From assembly GCA_947474275.1 (NCBI GenBank), contig CANJHY010000059.1:1-25054 (forward strand): 25,054 nt of DNA, in the 5' to 3' direction. The position numbers and the translations under genes were made by a program. Below, piece by piece: positions 7,196 to 14,081 of the stretch; within the stretch, counting starts at the first letter, position 1, and each line of letters begins with the position of its first letter. Below the pieces are notes generated by a model. That model was not told the DNA's origin, ran no database searches, and saw nothing but the letters and a program-made list of their open reading frames with translations. Origin of the DNA: PALSA-1004 sp947474275. Lineage in GTDB: Bacteria > Pseudomonadota > Gammaproteobacteria > Burkholderiales > SG8-41.

Positions 7196-7333
7196 GTGTT
7201 TTACGCCTTTTACGCTTTCGCAATCGTCATTCTGGTTTTGCATTTTACGGGCTGGCTCAGGCGCAACAACCTTGAGTGGCTGATGCTCGTCCTCGCCGTC
7301 GCCGTCTTCCCGGCCGTCATTTTCCTCAAGTAA
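7196..7333 (+). CDS. 45-residue membrane protein, unknown function
   Basis: A GTG at 7196 with GGGAGAGA eight bases upstream opens a 45-codon frame ending at TAA 7333. The product starts MFYAFYAFAIVILVLHFTGW, has a short basic loop (LRRNN) and a second hydrophobic segment (about residues 26-44) ending in FLK. Two helices with a positively charged loop suggest a hairpin in the inner membrane with both ends on the periplasmic side. It stands alone, is convergent with the TauE-like permease, and its stop lies 55 bases from that gene's stop. I do not recognise it. The strong ribosome-binding site and the codon-by-codon hydrophobic pattern are the evidence. Confidence 0.6.
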   Translation: MFYAFYAFAIVILVLHFTGWLRRNNLEWLMLVLAVAVFPAVIFLK

Positions 7334-7388
7334 GCGCTGTTTTCGCGGCGCGTGCCCCGCACGTACCGCACGCTGTCGTTCGCCTGGC

Positions 7389-8129
7389 CTACCTCAGCAA
7401 CAGCGTTATCCCGCTCGCCATCAGCAGCACCGCCAGCAGCTTGGAAAACGTCGCCTGGCTGATGCGGCTGTGGATGTGCTCCCCGCACCAGGTCCCCAGC
7501 CACATCACGGGCAGCATCAGGGCCACCAGTCCGAGCGCCCCCAGAGAGTAATAACCAGCCACCGTGTAGCCAAGCACGCGCGCGGTCATTTCAAAAAACC
7601 ACAGCACCGCCGCGGTCGCGCGAAACTGCACTTTGCCGATGCGCCGCAAATGCATGTAAATCACGATTACCGTGCCGCCGCCGCCGCCGAACATCGTATC
7701 GATGAAACTACCGCAAAATCCAGCGACGATCGCCCAGCGCTCGGAGCACTCGACCCCGGGCAAGCCAAAATAATGAACTGCCAGCGCGTATACCGCATAG
7801 GCTATCGTCACGCCGCCTAGGCATTTCAACAGCAAGGTATTGTCCAGCGTCGTGAACAGGTAGATTCCGGTGGCGACACCAACCAGAGTAGGCGCCAGCA
7901 ACAGCCATACTTCCCGCCAGATGACGTCGCGACGGTCGCGCACCAGCAGAAAACAGAACAGCACGAACACCAGCAACCCCATCAGCGGCACCGCCACGTG
8001 GATCGGCATCACGAATACCAGCAGCGGCATCGCCACCAGCGACGAACCGAACCCCGACATGCCGCGCACGACGAATGCCGCGAATACGATCAACGCAGTC
8101 AGCGCGATCTGGACGACCGAAAGCTCCAT
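7389..8129 (-). CDS. TauE/SafE-family membrane permease
   Basis: This 246-residue polytopic protein has about eight hydrophobic segments and the two internally related halves of TauE/SafE (DUF81) carriers. The first half carries the motif AAFVVRGMSGFGSSLVAMPL and the second half carries VAGFCGSFIDTMFGGGGGTV. Family members export sulfite, sulfoacetate or other small organosulfur or carboxylate anions. It runs from an ATG at 8129 to TAG at 7389, with length typical of the family (240-270). It is not obviously in an operon: the minus-strand gene upstream of it is a decayed aldo/keto reductase, 43 bp away. Substrate cannot be inferred; no sulfonate-catabolic enzyme sits beside it. Confidence 0.9.
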   Translation of the reverse strand: MELSVVQIALTALIVFAAFVVRGMSGFGSSLVAMPLLVFVMPIHVAVPLMGLLVFVLFCFLLVRDRRDVIWREVWLLLAPTLVGVATGIYLFTTLDNTLLLKCLGGVTIAYAVYALAVHYFGLPGVECSERWAIVAGFCGSFIDTMFGGGGGTVIVIYMHLRRIGKVQFRATAAVLWFFEMTARVLGYTVAGYYSLGALGLVALMLPVMWLGTWCGEHIHSRISQATFSKLLAVLLMASGITLLLR

Positions 8130-8172
8130 TCCGGCTTACGCGTAGGTCCGCGCGCGGATTGTTCCCGACATA

Positions 8173-8547
8173 TCAGGCACGCGCAATACGGCCGCCGAGC
8201 GGAAACTTTGGGTCGGTGTCGCCCTGGGTGGACAAATGGCCGGGCGCCACCAGGCGATCGACCAGCGACTCGTCGCGCGCATCCAGCTTGTGAGCGAGCA
8301 CGGCAGTCACCAGCCGGTTGTTGAGCACCCAGCGGTCGCGCTGCTTCGCGATCAGCCTGCCGACGATGCGTTCCGATTCGCCGCGGGCGCAGCCGTCGGC
8401 GGTATCAATAAAATTGATTCCAGCGTCGTAAGCCGACGCCACGATCCGCGCCGCCACCGCCGCCGTGGTCTGATCGCCGAAATTCATCGCACCCAGGCAA
8501 ATCGAAGACACCTTCAACCCACTGCTGCCAAGCCTGCGGTAGTCCAT
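8173..8547 (-). pseudogene. Aldo/keto reductase remnant with internal deletions and lost catalytic Tyr
   Basis: The reading frame gives 124 residues where the family has about 310-345. Residues 1-75 match the N-terminus of an aldo/keto reductase (MDYRRLGSSGLKVSSICLGA, then GINFIDTAD and GESERIVGRLI). The frame then passes directly to C-terminal family sequence (NNRLVTAVLA, then KLDARDESLVDRLVAPGH and a DPKFPLGGR end). About 200 residues are gone, probably in two steps, since the NNRLVTAVLA piece and the KLDARDE piece are themselves separated in the family. In the usual DTADxY motif the Tyr of the catalytic tetrad reads Cys (GACGGCTGC), and the catalytic Lys and His lie in the missing part. 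The frame has stayed open. It cannot be an active reductase. Confidence 0.85.
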
Positions 8548-8699
8548 TACGCCCCCATGGTTCTGGTTGTTTTATTGCCGCTTCGCGCAGGCAAAAAGTC
8601 ACGTTGCGGCCGACATTTTTAGAATAATGTCATAGGCTTGGAACTTATCCCGGCATACACTACTCCGATCTTACAAACAGCAATGTCAGGTATCGCGAC

Positions 8700-9113
8700 A
8701 TGAGCAAGGAATTGCCCGAACTGCCGCAAATCATATCCGACGAGGAGTTTGACCGCTTGCTCCACGAGCGCAGGCATCTGCCGCGTTCGGAACACGAGCG
8801 CTGGGACAACTCCGCTATCCGCCCCGGGCATGAACCCGGCGACGGACTTCCCGAATGCTGCATTGAACAGCAGTTTCCGCGCATTGCAGACAAGCTGTTG
8901 GTGCTGTGGCCGTCGGAAGCGTGCGCGCTGTACATCAGCAGCCTGCTCGTCAACAAACGCGAAACGCGCCAGGGCTTTCCCAAGGAAATCGTCGAAGACC
9001 TGCTCATGCTGCATGCGATCAACGATATGCTGGTGCGAAGCGGTAACCGCACGTCGCGTGTGCCGGCACCTCCCCCGCCTTTCTCGGAACTGCCGCCACG
9101 CAGAGGGCGTTAG
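8700..9113 (+). CDS. Conserved-looking hypothetical protein, 137 residues
   Basis: An ATG at 8700 opens a 137-residue, soluble, charged protein. It begins MSKELPELPQIISDEEFDRL, has a central predicted helical segment around 60-85 (FPRIADKLLVLWPSEACALY) with a Cys-Cys pair near 53-54, and a helical segment near 95-112 (EIVEDLLMLHAINDMLV). The tail (PAPPPPFSELPPRRGR) is proline-rich and probably disordered. No signal peptide or membrane segment is seen. The ribosome-binding site is weak. Codon composition resembles neighbouring genes and the frame is better than the antisense frame that covers it. I do not recognise the family. It stands alone between the divergently oriented reductase remnant and the GntR promoter. 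Confidence 0.65.
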   Translation: MSKELPELPQIISDEEFDRLLHERRHLPRSEHERWDNSAIRPGHEPGDGLPECCIEQQFPRIADKLLVLWPSEACALYISSLLVNKRETRQGFPKEIVEDLLMLHAINDMLVRSGNRTSRVPAPPPPFSELPPRRGR

Positions 9114-9181
9114 TCTCACGAACGCCTCCCGCCGAGCTTGCGCCGCAACGCTTGGCGAGTCCCCGGCAGCGACAAGGCGGT

Positions 9182-9204
9182 CCAAAAAGGGGCGCTTCCG
9201 CCCC
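9182..9204 (-). terminator. Possible leftward intrinsic terminator
   Basis: GGGGCG (9189-9194), loop CTTC and CGCCCC (9199-9204) form a perfect six-pair GC stem. On the minus strand it is followed by five T's (bases 9188-9184). No minus-strand gene lies to its right in the window, so it may guard against antisense transcription, or it may be incidental. Confidence 0.35.
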
Positions 9205-9270
9205 CAACCTGGGCATCAATCCAATCTCAACCACGCGCCTGGCTGTGCAGGCCGGCCGCACCTGATTTGA

Positions 9271-9299
9271 TTGACATGTCACACCATGCTCCCTAGTAT
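9271..9299 (+). promoter_or_regulatory. Sigma-70-type promoter for the GntR regulator, with an overlapping palindrome
   Basis: TTGACA (9271-9276) is a perfect -35 box, 17 bases before TAGTAT (9294-9299), a four-of-six -10 box. Transcription would start near 9306, about 20 bases before the GTG at 9327. A perfect 10-base palindrome TGACATGTCA (9272-9281) overlaps the -35 box and is a good candidate operator for autoregulation by the adjacent GntR protein, but the binding itself is inferred. Confidence 0.65.
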
Positions 9300-9326
9300 T
9301 TCAATTGTCGCCAGAACCCTTCTCCC

Positions 9327-10049
9327 GTGGTCACTTCCTCCTCCAACCGCCCCCGTGCCGTAGCGCCAGCCATTCCGCTGCTGACCGACCGCGCGTATGA
9401 GCGCATCAAGCACGACATCATGACGTGCGCGATCACGCCGGGCACCGAAGTTTCCGAGCCGCAGTTGTGCACCCACTACCGGCTCGGCAAAGCGCCGGTG
9501 CGCATGGCGCTGATCCGCCTCGCGCACGACGGCCTGCTGCGCGCCATCCCGCGCCGCGGCTACATGGTCACCGCGATCACGCTGAAAGACATCCATGACG
9601 TATTCGAGCTGCGGCTGATGCTCGAACCGCAGGCCGCGCACATGGCCGCCGGCAAGGTCGATGTGCAACGGCTGCGCGTGCTCGACGAAGCCTGCCGTCC
9701 CGGCTATCAGTCCGACGACATCAAAAGCATCACGCGTTTTCTCGAAGCCAACAAGGCCTTCCACGTCGCCATCGCACAGGCGACCGGCAACGGGCGCCTC
9801 GCGATCATGGTTTCGCAATTACTGGACCAGATGACGCGGCTCCTGCATCTCAGCCTCGGCTTGCGCAACCGTTCGCAGGAAATGCAGCACGAGCACCGCG
9901 CGCTGGTAAAGGCGCTCGCGCGCGGCGACAGCGAAACCGCTGAGCGCATCTCGCGCGAACAAATTGAGGCGGCCCGCGGCATGGTGCTCTCCGCAATAAT
10001 GACCAGCAACACCGTGATGAATCTCGCCATTACCGGCGAGCGCGGCTAG
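9327..10049 (+). CDS. GntR-family (FadR/FCD subfamily) transcriptional regulator
   Basis: This 240-residue regulator has an N-terminal winged helix-turn-helix (about residues 20-85, with AYERIKHDIMTCAITPGTE and the wing RAIPRRGYMVT) and a C-terminal all-helical FCD ligand domain (about 90-218). In FCD domains four residues (Asp, His, His, His) usually hold a metal; here the Asp position is Asn142, two His remain or partly remain (His146, His190), and the last His position is Gln212 (SREQIEA). That suggests altered or lost metal binding. FadR-type regulators usually sense an organic acid or acyl-CoA and repress neighbouring catabolic genes. It starts with GTG at 9327 behind the promoter at 9271-9299 and lies 36 bp upstream of the dehydrogenase gene, so it is likely the local regulator of the plus-strand cluster. 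Confidence 0.93.
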   Translation: MVTSSSNRPRAVAPAIPLLTDRAYERIKHDIMTCAITPGTEVSEPQLCTHYRLGKAPVRMALIRLAHDGLLRAIPRRGYMVTAITLKDIHDVFELRLMLEPQAAHMAAGKVDVQRLRVLDEACRPGYQSDDIKSITRFLEANKAFHVAIAQATGNGRLAIMVSQLLDQMTRLLHLSLGLRNRSQEMQHEHRALVKALARGDSETAERISREQIEAARGMVLSAIMTSNTVMNLAITGERG

Positions 10050-10085
10050 ATCGCCGCCCAACTTACGCCAGAACCGGAGAATGCA

Positions 10086-11090
10086 ATGAAAGCAGTAGTC
10101 CTCAAACAGCACGGCGCCATCGAAAGCCTCGAATACGTCACCGATTTTCCGGATCCGCAGGTGATCGACGGCCACGTCGTGATCCGCGTGGGTGCGACTT
10201 CGTTCAACTATCACGACATCTTCACGGTACGCGGCATGCCCGGCATCAAGGTGCCGATGCCCATGATCATCGGGCTCGACATTGCCGGTGAAATTCTCGA
10301 AGTGGGCGGCGGCGTGAGCGGCTGGAAAGCCGGCGACCGCGTGCTCGTCAACCCGCTCAACAAGCAAAAAGGCCTGATGGGCGAAATGATGCACGGCGGG
10401 TTGGCGGAGAAATGTCTCGTGGCCGCCGATCAACTGATCAGCATGCCGGCCGGCGTGACCTTCGCGGAAGCCGCCGCGCTGCCGGTTGCCTACGGCACCG
10501 CCCACCGCATGATCGTCACCCACGACACCATCAAAAAAGGCGAGAAAGTGCTGGTGCTCGGCGCCAGCGGCGGCGTCGGCACGGGCTGCGTGCTGCTCGC
10601 CAAAATGCTCGGCGCCGAAGTCATCGCCTGCGCCAGCAGCGCCGACAAGATCCAGCGCCTGAAAGACCTTGGCGCCGATCATGTGATCAACTACAAGGAC
10701 ACCGATTTCTCGAAATGGGCGATCGAGAAATTCGGCAAACCGCAGCGCCGCAGCTATGAAGGCGGCGTCGACGTCGTCATCAACTTCACCGGCGGCGACA
10801 CGTGGGCGCCGACGCTTAAATGCGTCAAACGCGGCGGCAAGATCCTGGTCTGCGGCGCCACTGCCGGTTTCGATCCGAAAGAAGACCTGCGCTATATCTG
10901 GAGTTTCGAACTGAAGGTCATCGGCTCCAACAGCTTTTACGATGAAAACCTCAAGGCGCTGATGGACCTCATCCAGGAAGGCAAGATGAAACCCGTAATC
11001 GATGAAGTGCTGCCGCTCGAAAAAGCGGCTGCCGGCCTGAAACTCATCGAAGACCGCGCGGTGTTCGGCAAGGTGATCGTTTGCCCGTAA
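10086..11090 (+). CDS. Zinc-independent medium-chain dehydrogenase/reductase (quinone-oxidoreductase-like)
   Basis: This 334-residue protein has the MDR GroES-like domain (MKAVVLKQHG... through GVSGWKAGDRVLV) and a Rossmann domain with the dinucleotide motif GASGGVGTG at 159-167. The positions of the catalytic zinc ligands are not Cys and His: the first reads Asn in FNYHDIF (41) and the second region reads GLDIAGE. The four-Cys structural zinc lobe is also absent. It therefore resembles quinone oxidoreductase, crotonyl-CoA reductase or enoyl reductase types that use NADPH without zinc. GGAGA lies just before the ATG at 10086. It overlaps the following ligase gene by 10 bases, so they are co-translated. 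A reaction on a CoA-linked or quinone intermediate is plausible; the substrate is unknown. Confidence 0.9.
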   Translation: MKAVVLKQHGAIESLEYVTDFPDPQVIDGHVVIRVGATSFNYHDIFTVRGMPGIKVPMPMIIGLDIAGEILEVGGGVSGWKAGDRVLVNPLNKQKGLMGEMMHGGLAEKCLVAADQLISMPAGVTFAEAAALPVAYGTAHRMIVTHDTIKKGEKVLVLGASGGVGTGCVLLAKMLGAEVIACASSADKIQRLKDLGADHVINYKDTDFSKWAIEKFGKPQRRSYEGGVDVVINFTGGDTWAPTLKCVKRGGKILVCGATAGFDPKEDLRYIWSFELKVIGSNSFYDENLKALMDLIQEGKMKPVIDEVLPLEKAAAGLKLIEDRAVFGKVIVCP

Positions 11091-12670
11091 CGGCCCTGGG
11101 GCCGGCGACGGCCGCTACCACGCTGCCCGAGCCGGAGCCGCGCGGCTATCCCGGCAACCTCGGATTGCTGTTCGCTGCGCACGCGCATTCCGAGCGCACC
11201 GCCATCTTCGATCTGTACGTCCCGGCGCAGCCGCGCGCAATCAGTTATCACACGCTCGACGCAATGTGCAATGCGGTTGCACGCGGCTTCGCGCGCGCCG
11301 GTATCAAGACCGGCGATCGAATCGGGATCCTGTCACTCAACCGCGTCGAATTCGTCGCTACATTGCTGGGCGCCATGCGTGCTGGCGTAGTCCCGGTGCC
11401 CGTCAACATCAAACTCACCGCCGATGCCATCGCTTTCATATTGAAAGACGCCGGCGCGCAGCTCGTATTCACCGAACCGGCGCTGCGCCCGCTATGCCCC
11501 GCCGGTTTGCGCGCGGTTGAATTCGGCGGCACCGGCGATGACGCTTACGAGCGCTTTGCCGATCCCGGCACCTACACGGCAATCGAACCCGCGCCAGACG
11601 CGGTCGCTGTGCAGCCTTATACGTCAGGCTCGACGGGCCGGCCCAAAGGCGTGCTGCTCACGCATTACAGTCAGAACTGGAGCCGCCGCATCCTCGCCTG
11701 GTCGCGCCGCACCACGCCGCGCGACGTCATACTGGTGGCCGCTCCGCTGTATCACAAGAATGCCCTCAACGCGATCAAGCAAGGTCTGACCGCCGGCGCA
11801 ACCCTGGCCATGCTGCCGCAGTTCAACGCGGAGCGCTATATCGACGCGATCGGCGCTTATCGTTGCACCGTAATATCCGGCGTGCCGACCATGACCTCCA
11901 TGGTGCTGGCAAAAAAAGAACGCCTTGCCGCGACCGACGTTACTTCCGTGCGCACCGTCATGATGGGCAGCGCGCCGGCCTCGCGCCAGATACTCGATGA
12001 ACTCAACCAGTATTTTCCGAATGCCGAAGCGCTGGTCGTCTACGGCGTCACCGAAGGCGGCCCCGTTCCTCTCGGCCCGCATCCGCAAGGCAAACCGCGG
12101 CCGCGCGGCGCGATCGGCGTGCCGTATAAAGGCACTGAAGCGAAACTTATCGGCGGCGCCACCGATACCGAAGGCGAGCTCATCCTGAAAAACCCCGGCA
12201 TCCTGCTCGCGTACCACAATCTGCCGGCAGAAACCGCCAAGCGCATCCAGAACGGCTGGTATCACACCGGCGACATCTGCCGGCGCGACGGTGACGGGTT
12301 CTATTACTTTGTCGGCCGCAACGACGACATGTTCGTGTGCGGCGGCGAAAATATTTTTCCAATTGAGGTTGAATCATTGCTGGAACGACATCAGGCCGTG
12401 CAACAGGCCGTGGTCCTGCCTTTCGAGCACGAAATGAAAGGCCAGGTGCCGTACGCGTTCGTTGTGCTGCGCGCCGGGCAACCCGCCAGCGAGCAAGATC
12501 TGAAAGATTACGCGCTGGCCAATGGCCCTGCTTTCCGCCATCCGCGCCGTGTTTTCTTCCTAGACCGCATGCCACTAGCCGGCACCAACAAAATCGACCA
12601 GCCTTTTCTGCGCCGGCTGGTTGCCGAACAAGTATCTGAAAAGCCGACCACCGGAGCACATCATGGCTGA
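11081..12670 (+). CDS. AMP-forming acyl-CoA ligase (ANL superfamily)
   Basis: This 529-residue enzyme activates a carboxylic acid with ATP and CoA. The ANL core motifs are all present: P-loop YTSGSTGRPKGV (180-191), A5 VYGVTEGG (320-327), A7 YHTGD (394-398), the hinge and A8 loop GRNDDMFVCGGENIFP (412-427) and the C-terminal catalytic Lys in GTNKIDQPF (Lys504). I take the TTG at 11081 as start: AAGGTG precedes it by about six bases and it lies inside the end of the upstream gene, typical of coupling. An ATG is not available in a sensible position. It overlaps the thioesterase gene by eight bases. With a ring-hydroxylating oxygenase and decarboxylase downstream, an aromatic acid is a reasonable substrate, but fatty or dicarboxylic acids are not excluded. 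Confidence 0.93.
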   Translation: MPVTALGPATAATTLPEPEPRGYPGNLGLLFAAHAHSERTAIFDLYVPAQPRAISYHTLDAMCNAVARGFARAGIKTGDRIGILSLNRVEFVATLLGAMRAGVVPVPVNIKLTADAIAFILKDAGAQLVFTEPALRPLCPAGLRAVEFGGTGDDAYERFADPGTYTAIEPAPDAVAVQPYTSGSTGRPKGVLLTHYSQNWSRRILAWSRRTTPRDVILVAAPLYHKNALNAIKQGLTAGATLAMLPQFNAERYIDAIGAYRCTVISGVPTMTSMVLAKKERLAATDVTSVRTVMMGSAPASRQILDELNQYFPNAEALVVYGVTEGGPVPLGPHPQGKPRPRGAIGVPYKGTEAKLIGGATDTEGELILKNPGILLAYHNLPAETAKRIQNGWYHTGDICRRDGDGFYYFVGRNDDMFVCGGENIFPIEVESLLERHQAVQQAVVLPFEHEMKGQVPYAFVVLRAGQPASEQDLKDYALANGPAFRHPRRVFFLDRMPLAGTNKIDQPFLRRLVAEQVSEKPTTGAHHG

Positions 12671-13079
12671 AGCAATGACCATCGAGAAACTGCAGCAAAT
12701 CATTTCGCGCGGACCGTTCAACCAATGGCTGAATTTCACGATCCTGAAAATCGACGCCGACGGCATCGAAATCAAGGCCACATGGCGCGAGGAATGGGTG
12801 GTGAATCCGGAACGCCGCTACACGCACGGCGGCATCCTCGCCGCCATCGTCGACGTGGCCGCCGATTACGCGATCGCCGCCCAGCTAGGACGCCCGGTGC
12901 CGACCATAGATATCCGCGTCGACTATCACAAGGCCGCGATGCCCGGCGACCTCATCGCCAAAGCCAAAGTCGTGCGCAGCGGCAGCCAGTATTCGACCGC
13001 CGAAGCCTACGTTTACGACAAGGAAGGCGCACTGGTCGCGAGCGGACGCGGCACTTATTTCACCGCACCACCCAAATAA
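12663..13079 (+). CDS. PaaI-type hotdog thioesterase
   Basis: This 138-residue protein is a hotdog-fold acyl-CoA thioesterase of the PaaI/4HBT type. It carries RYTHGGILAAIVDVAADYA, with the oxyanion-hole HGG (55-57) and the catalytic Asp64 on the central helix, followed by the beta strands IDIRVDYHKAAMPGDLIAKA. I chose the ATG at 12663 because GGAG precedes it by five bases and it overlaps the ligase stop by eight bases; a longer reading from 12621 would run in another frame within the ligase. PaaI proteins release stalled hydroxyphenylacetyl-CoA-type esters. Beside a CoA ligase it could end a CoA-ester route or recycle CoA from dead-end esters. Confidence 0.9.
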   Translation: MAEAMTIEKLQQIISRGPFNQWLNFTILKIDADGIEIKATWREEWVVNPERRYTHGGILAAIVDVAADYAIAAQLGRPVPTIDIRVDYHKAAMPGDLIAKAKVVRSGSQYSTAEAYVYDKEGALVASGRGTYFTAPPK

Positions 13080-13087
13080 ATTCTTGA

Positions 13088-13214
13088 ACCGCGAAGGACG
13101 CAAAGGACGCGAAGGAAAGGCAAAAAGCGAAGGCATTTCGTAGTAAAAGCATCTGACATGAATATTTATTTTGATTTACCGCTTTTCCTTTGCGTCCTTC
13201 GCGTCCTTAGCGGT
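13088..13214. repeat. Intergenic palindrome of 9-base words (element 4)
   Basis: Arms 13088-13116 and 13186-13214 are inverted copies over 29 bases with three mismatches. The word is close to GAAGGACGC/AAAGGACGC. Shifted by one word, the arms match perfectly over 17 bases (13091-13107 with 13186-13202). The 69-base gap is AT-rich. It fills most of the 164 bp between the thioesterase and ABC permease genes. Confidence 0.92.
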
Positions 13215-13243
13215 GAAAGATTTTTTTCTAAAGCTGAAAATAA

Positions 13244-14056
13244 ATGGCTGAATTAACTGACCCGACAGCACCGCCGCGCGCAACGCCGCGCCGCATCCGC
13301 TACGACCTGCTCGGTCAGCGGCTGGCGCTCCTCGGCCTGGTGATCGGCGCCTGGTGGCTTTATTCGCTGGGCGAACCCCATTTCAAGTTCCCGGGACCGC
13401 CGCGCGTATACGAAGCGTTCAAGGTGATACTCGGCAATGGCGACTTGTGGCGCAATCTCAGCATTACGCTTGAACGCGTGTGCATAGGCTTCGTGCTGGC
13501 CACCATCGTTAGCGTGCCTTTCGGCATCATGCTCGGCGCCATCCGCCGGCTCGGCGAGTTCTTCGAGCCGGTGCTGCCGGTGCTGAACACCGTGTCGTCG
13601 GCGATCTGGGCGATCTTTGCCATTATCTGGTTCGGCATCTCCGAAAGCACCATCATCTTCGTCGTCTTCATGACCGCGATGCCGCTCATCATTACCAACG
13701 TGTGGCAGGGCACGCGCAGCGTCAATGCAGATTTTATTGAGCTGGCGCATACGCTGCGCATGCCGAGCTGGAAGGTAATGACCAAGATTTACCTGCCGAC
13801 CATCCTGCCCTACTTTTTTTCCGGCGCGCGGCTGGCGTTCGGCTTCGGCTGGCGCGTGAGCCTGGTCGCCGAAACGCTGGGCGCTTCGAGCGGCATCGGC
13901 TACCGCCTGCGCCAGGCCGCCGACCTGATCCAGACCGACCAGGTGTTCGCGTGGACCATCACCATGATCGCCATGATGGCCACGCTGGAAATGGGCGTAC
14001 TGAAACCGCTCGAGAACCATTTGTTCCGCTGGCGCAAGGAAGCGGAGCAGCAATGA
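13244..14056 (+). CDS. ABC transporter permease, SsuC/TauC/NrtB type
   Basis: This 270-residue inner-membrane permease has about six helices and the conserved BPD_transp_1 core. The EAA-type coupling loop is ELAHTLRMPSWKVMTKIYLP (about 166-185). The motifs WYxxxGEPHFKFPGPPRVY near the N-terminus and FGWRVSLVAETLGASSGIGY (about 204-223) are typical of sulfonate, taurine, nitrate and aromatic-acid importers. No clear ribosome-binding site precedes the ATG at 13244. Its stop is 25 bp before the UbiD-family gene, and its ATPase and binding protein are encoded just beyond that gene. The set is therefore one importer with a decarboxylase gene inserted in it. Confidence 0.94.
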   Translation: MAELTDPTAPPRATPRRIRYDLLGQRLALLGLVIGAWWLYSLGEPHFKFPGPPRVYEAFKVILGNGDLWRNLSITLERVCIGFVLATIVSVPFGIMLGAIRRLGEFFEPVLPVLNTVSSAIWAIFAIIWFGISESTIIFVVFMTAMPLIITNVWQGTRSVNADFIELAHTLRMPSWKVMTKIYLPTILPYFFSGARLAFGFGWRVSLVAETLGASSGIGYRLRQAADLIQTDQVFAWTITMIAMMATLEMGVLKPLENHLFRWRKEAEQQ

Positions 14057-14081
14057 CCATCAAACTCTTCACGGATCGAAC

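Noticed and set aside
8619..9185. A 188-residue minus-strand frame over the unrecognised 137-residue gene
   Set aside because: The plus-strand frame has more natural composition and start context; neither is certain, but the antisense one has no motif.
9819..10682. A 287-residue minus-strand frame rich in His and Ala
   Set aside because: It is antisense to the GntR and MDR genes and has low-complexity composition without recognisable motifs.
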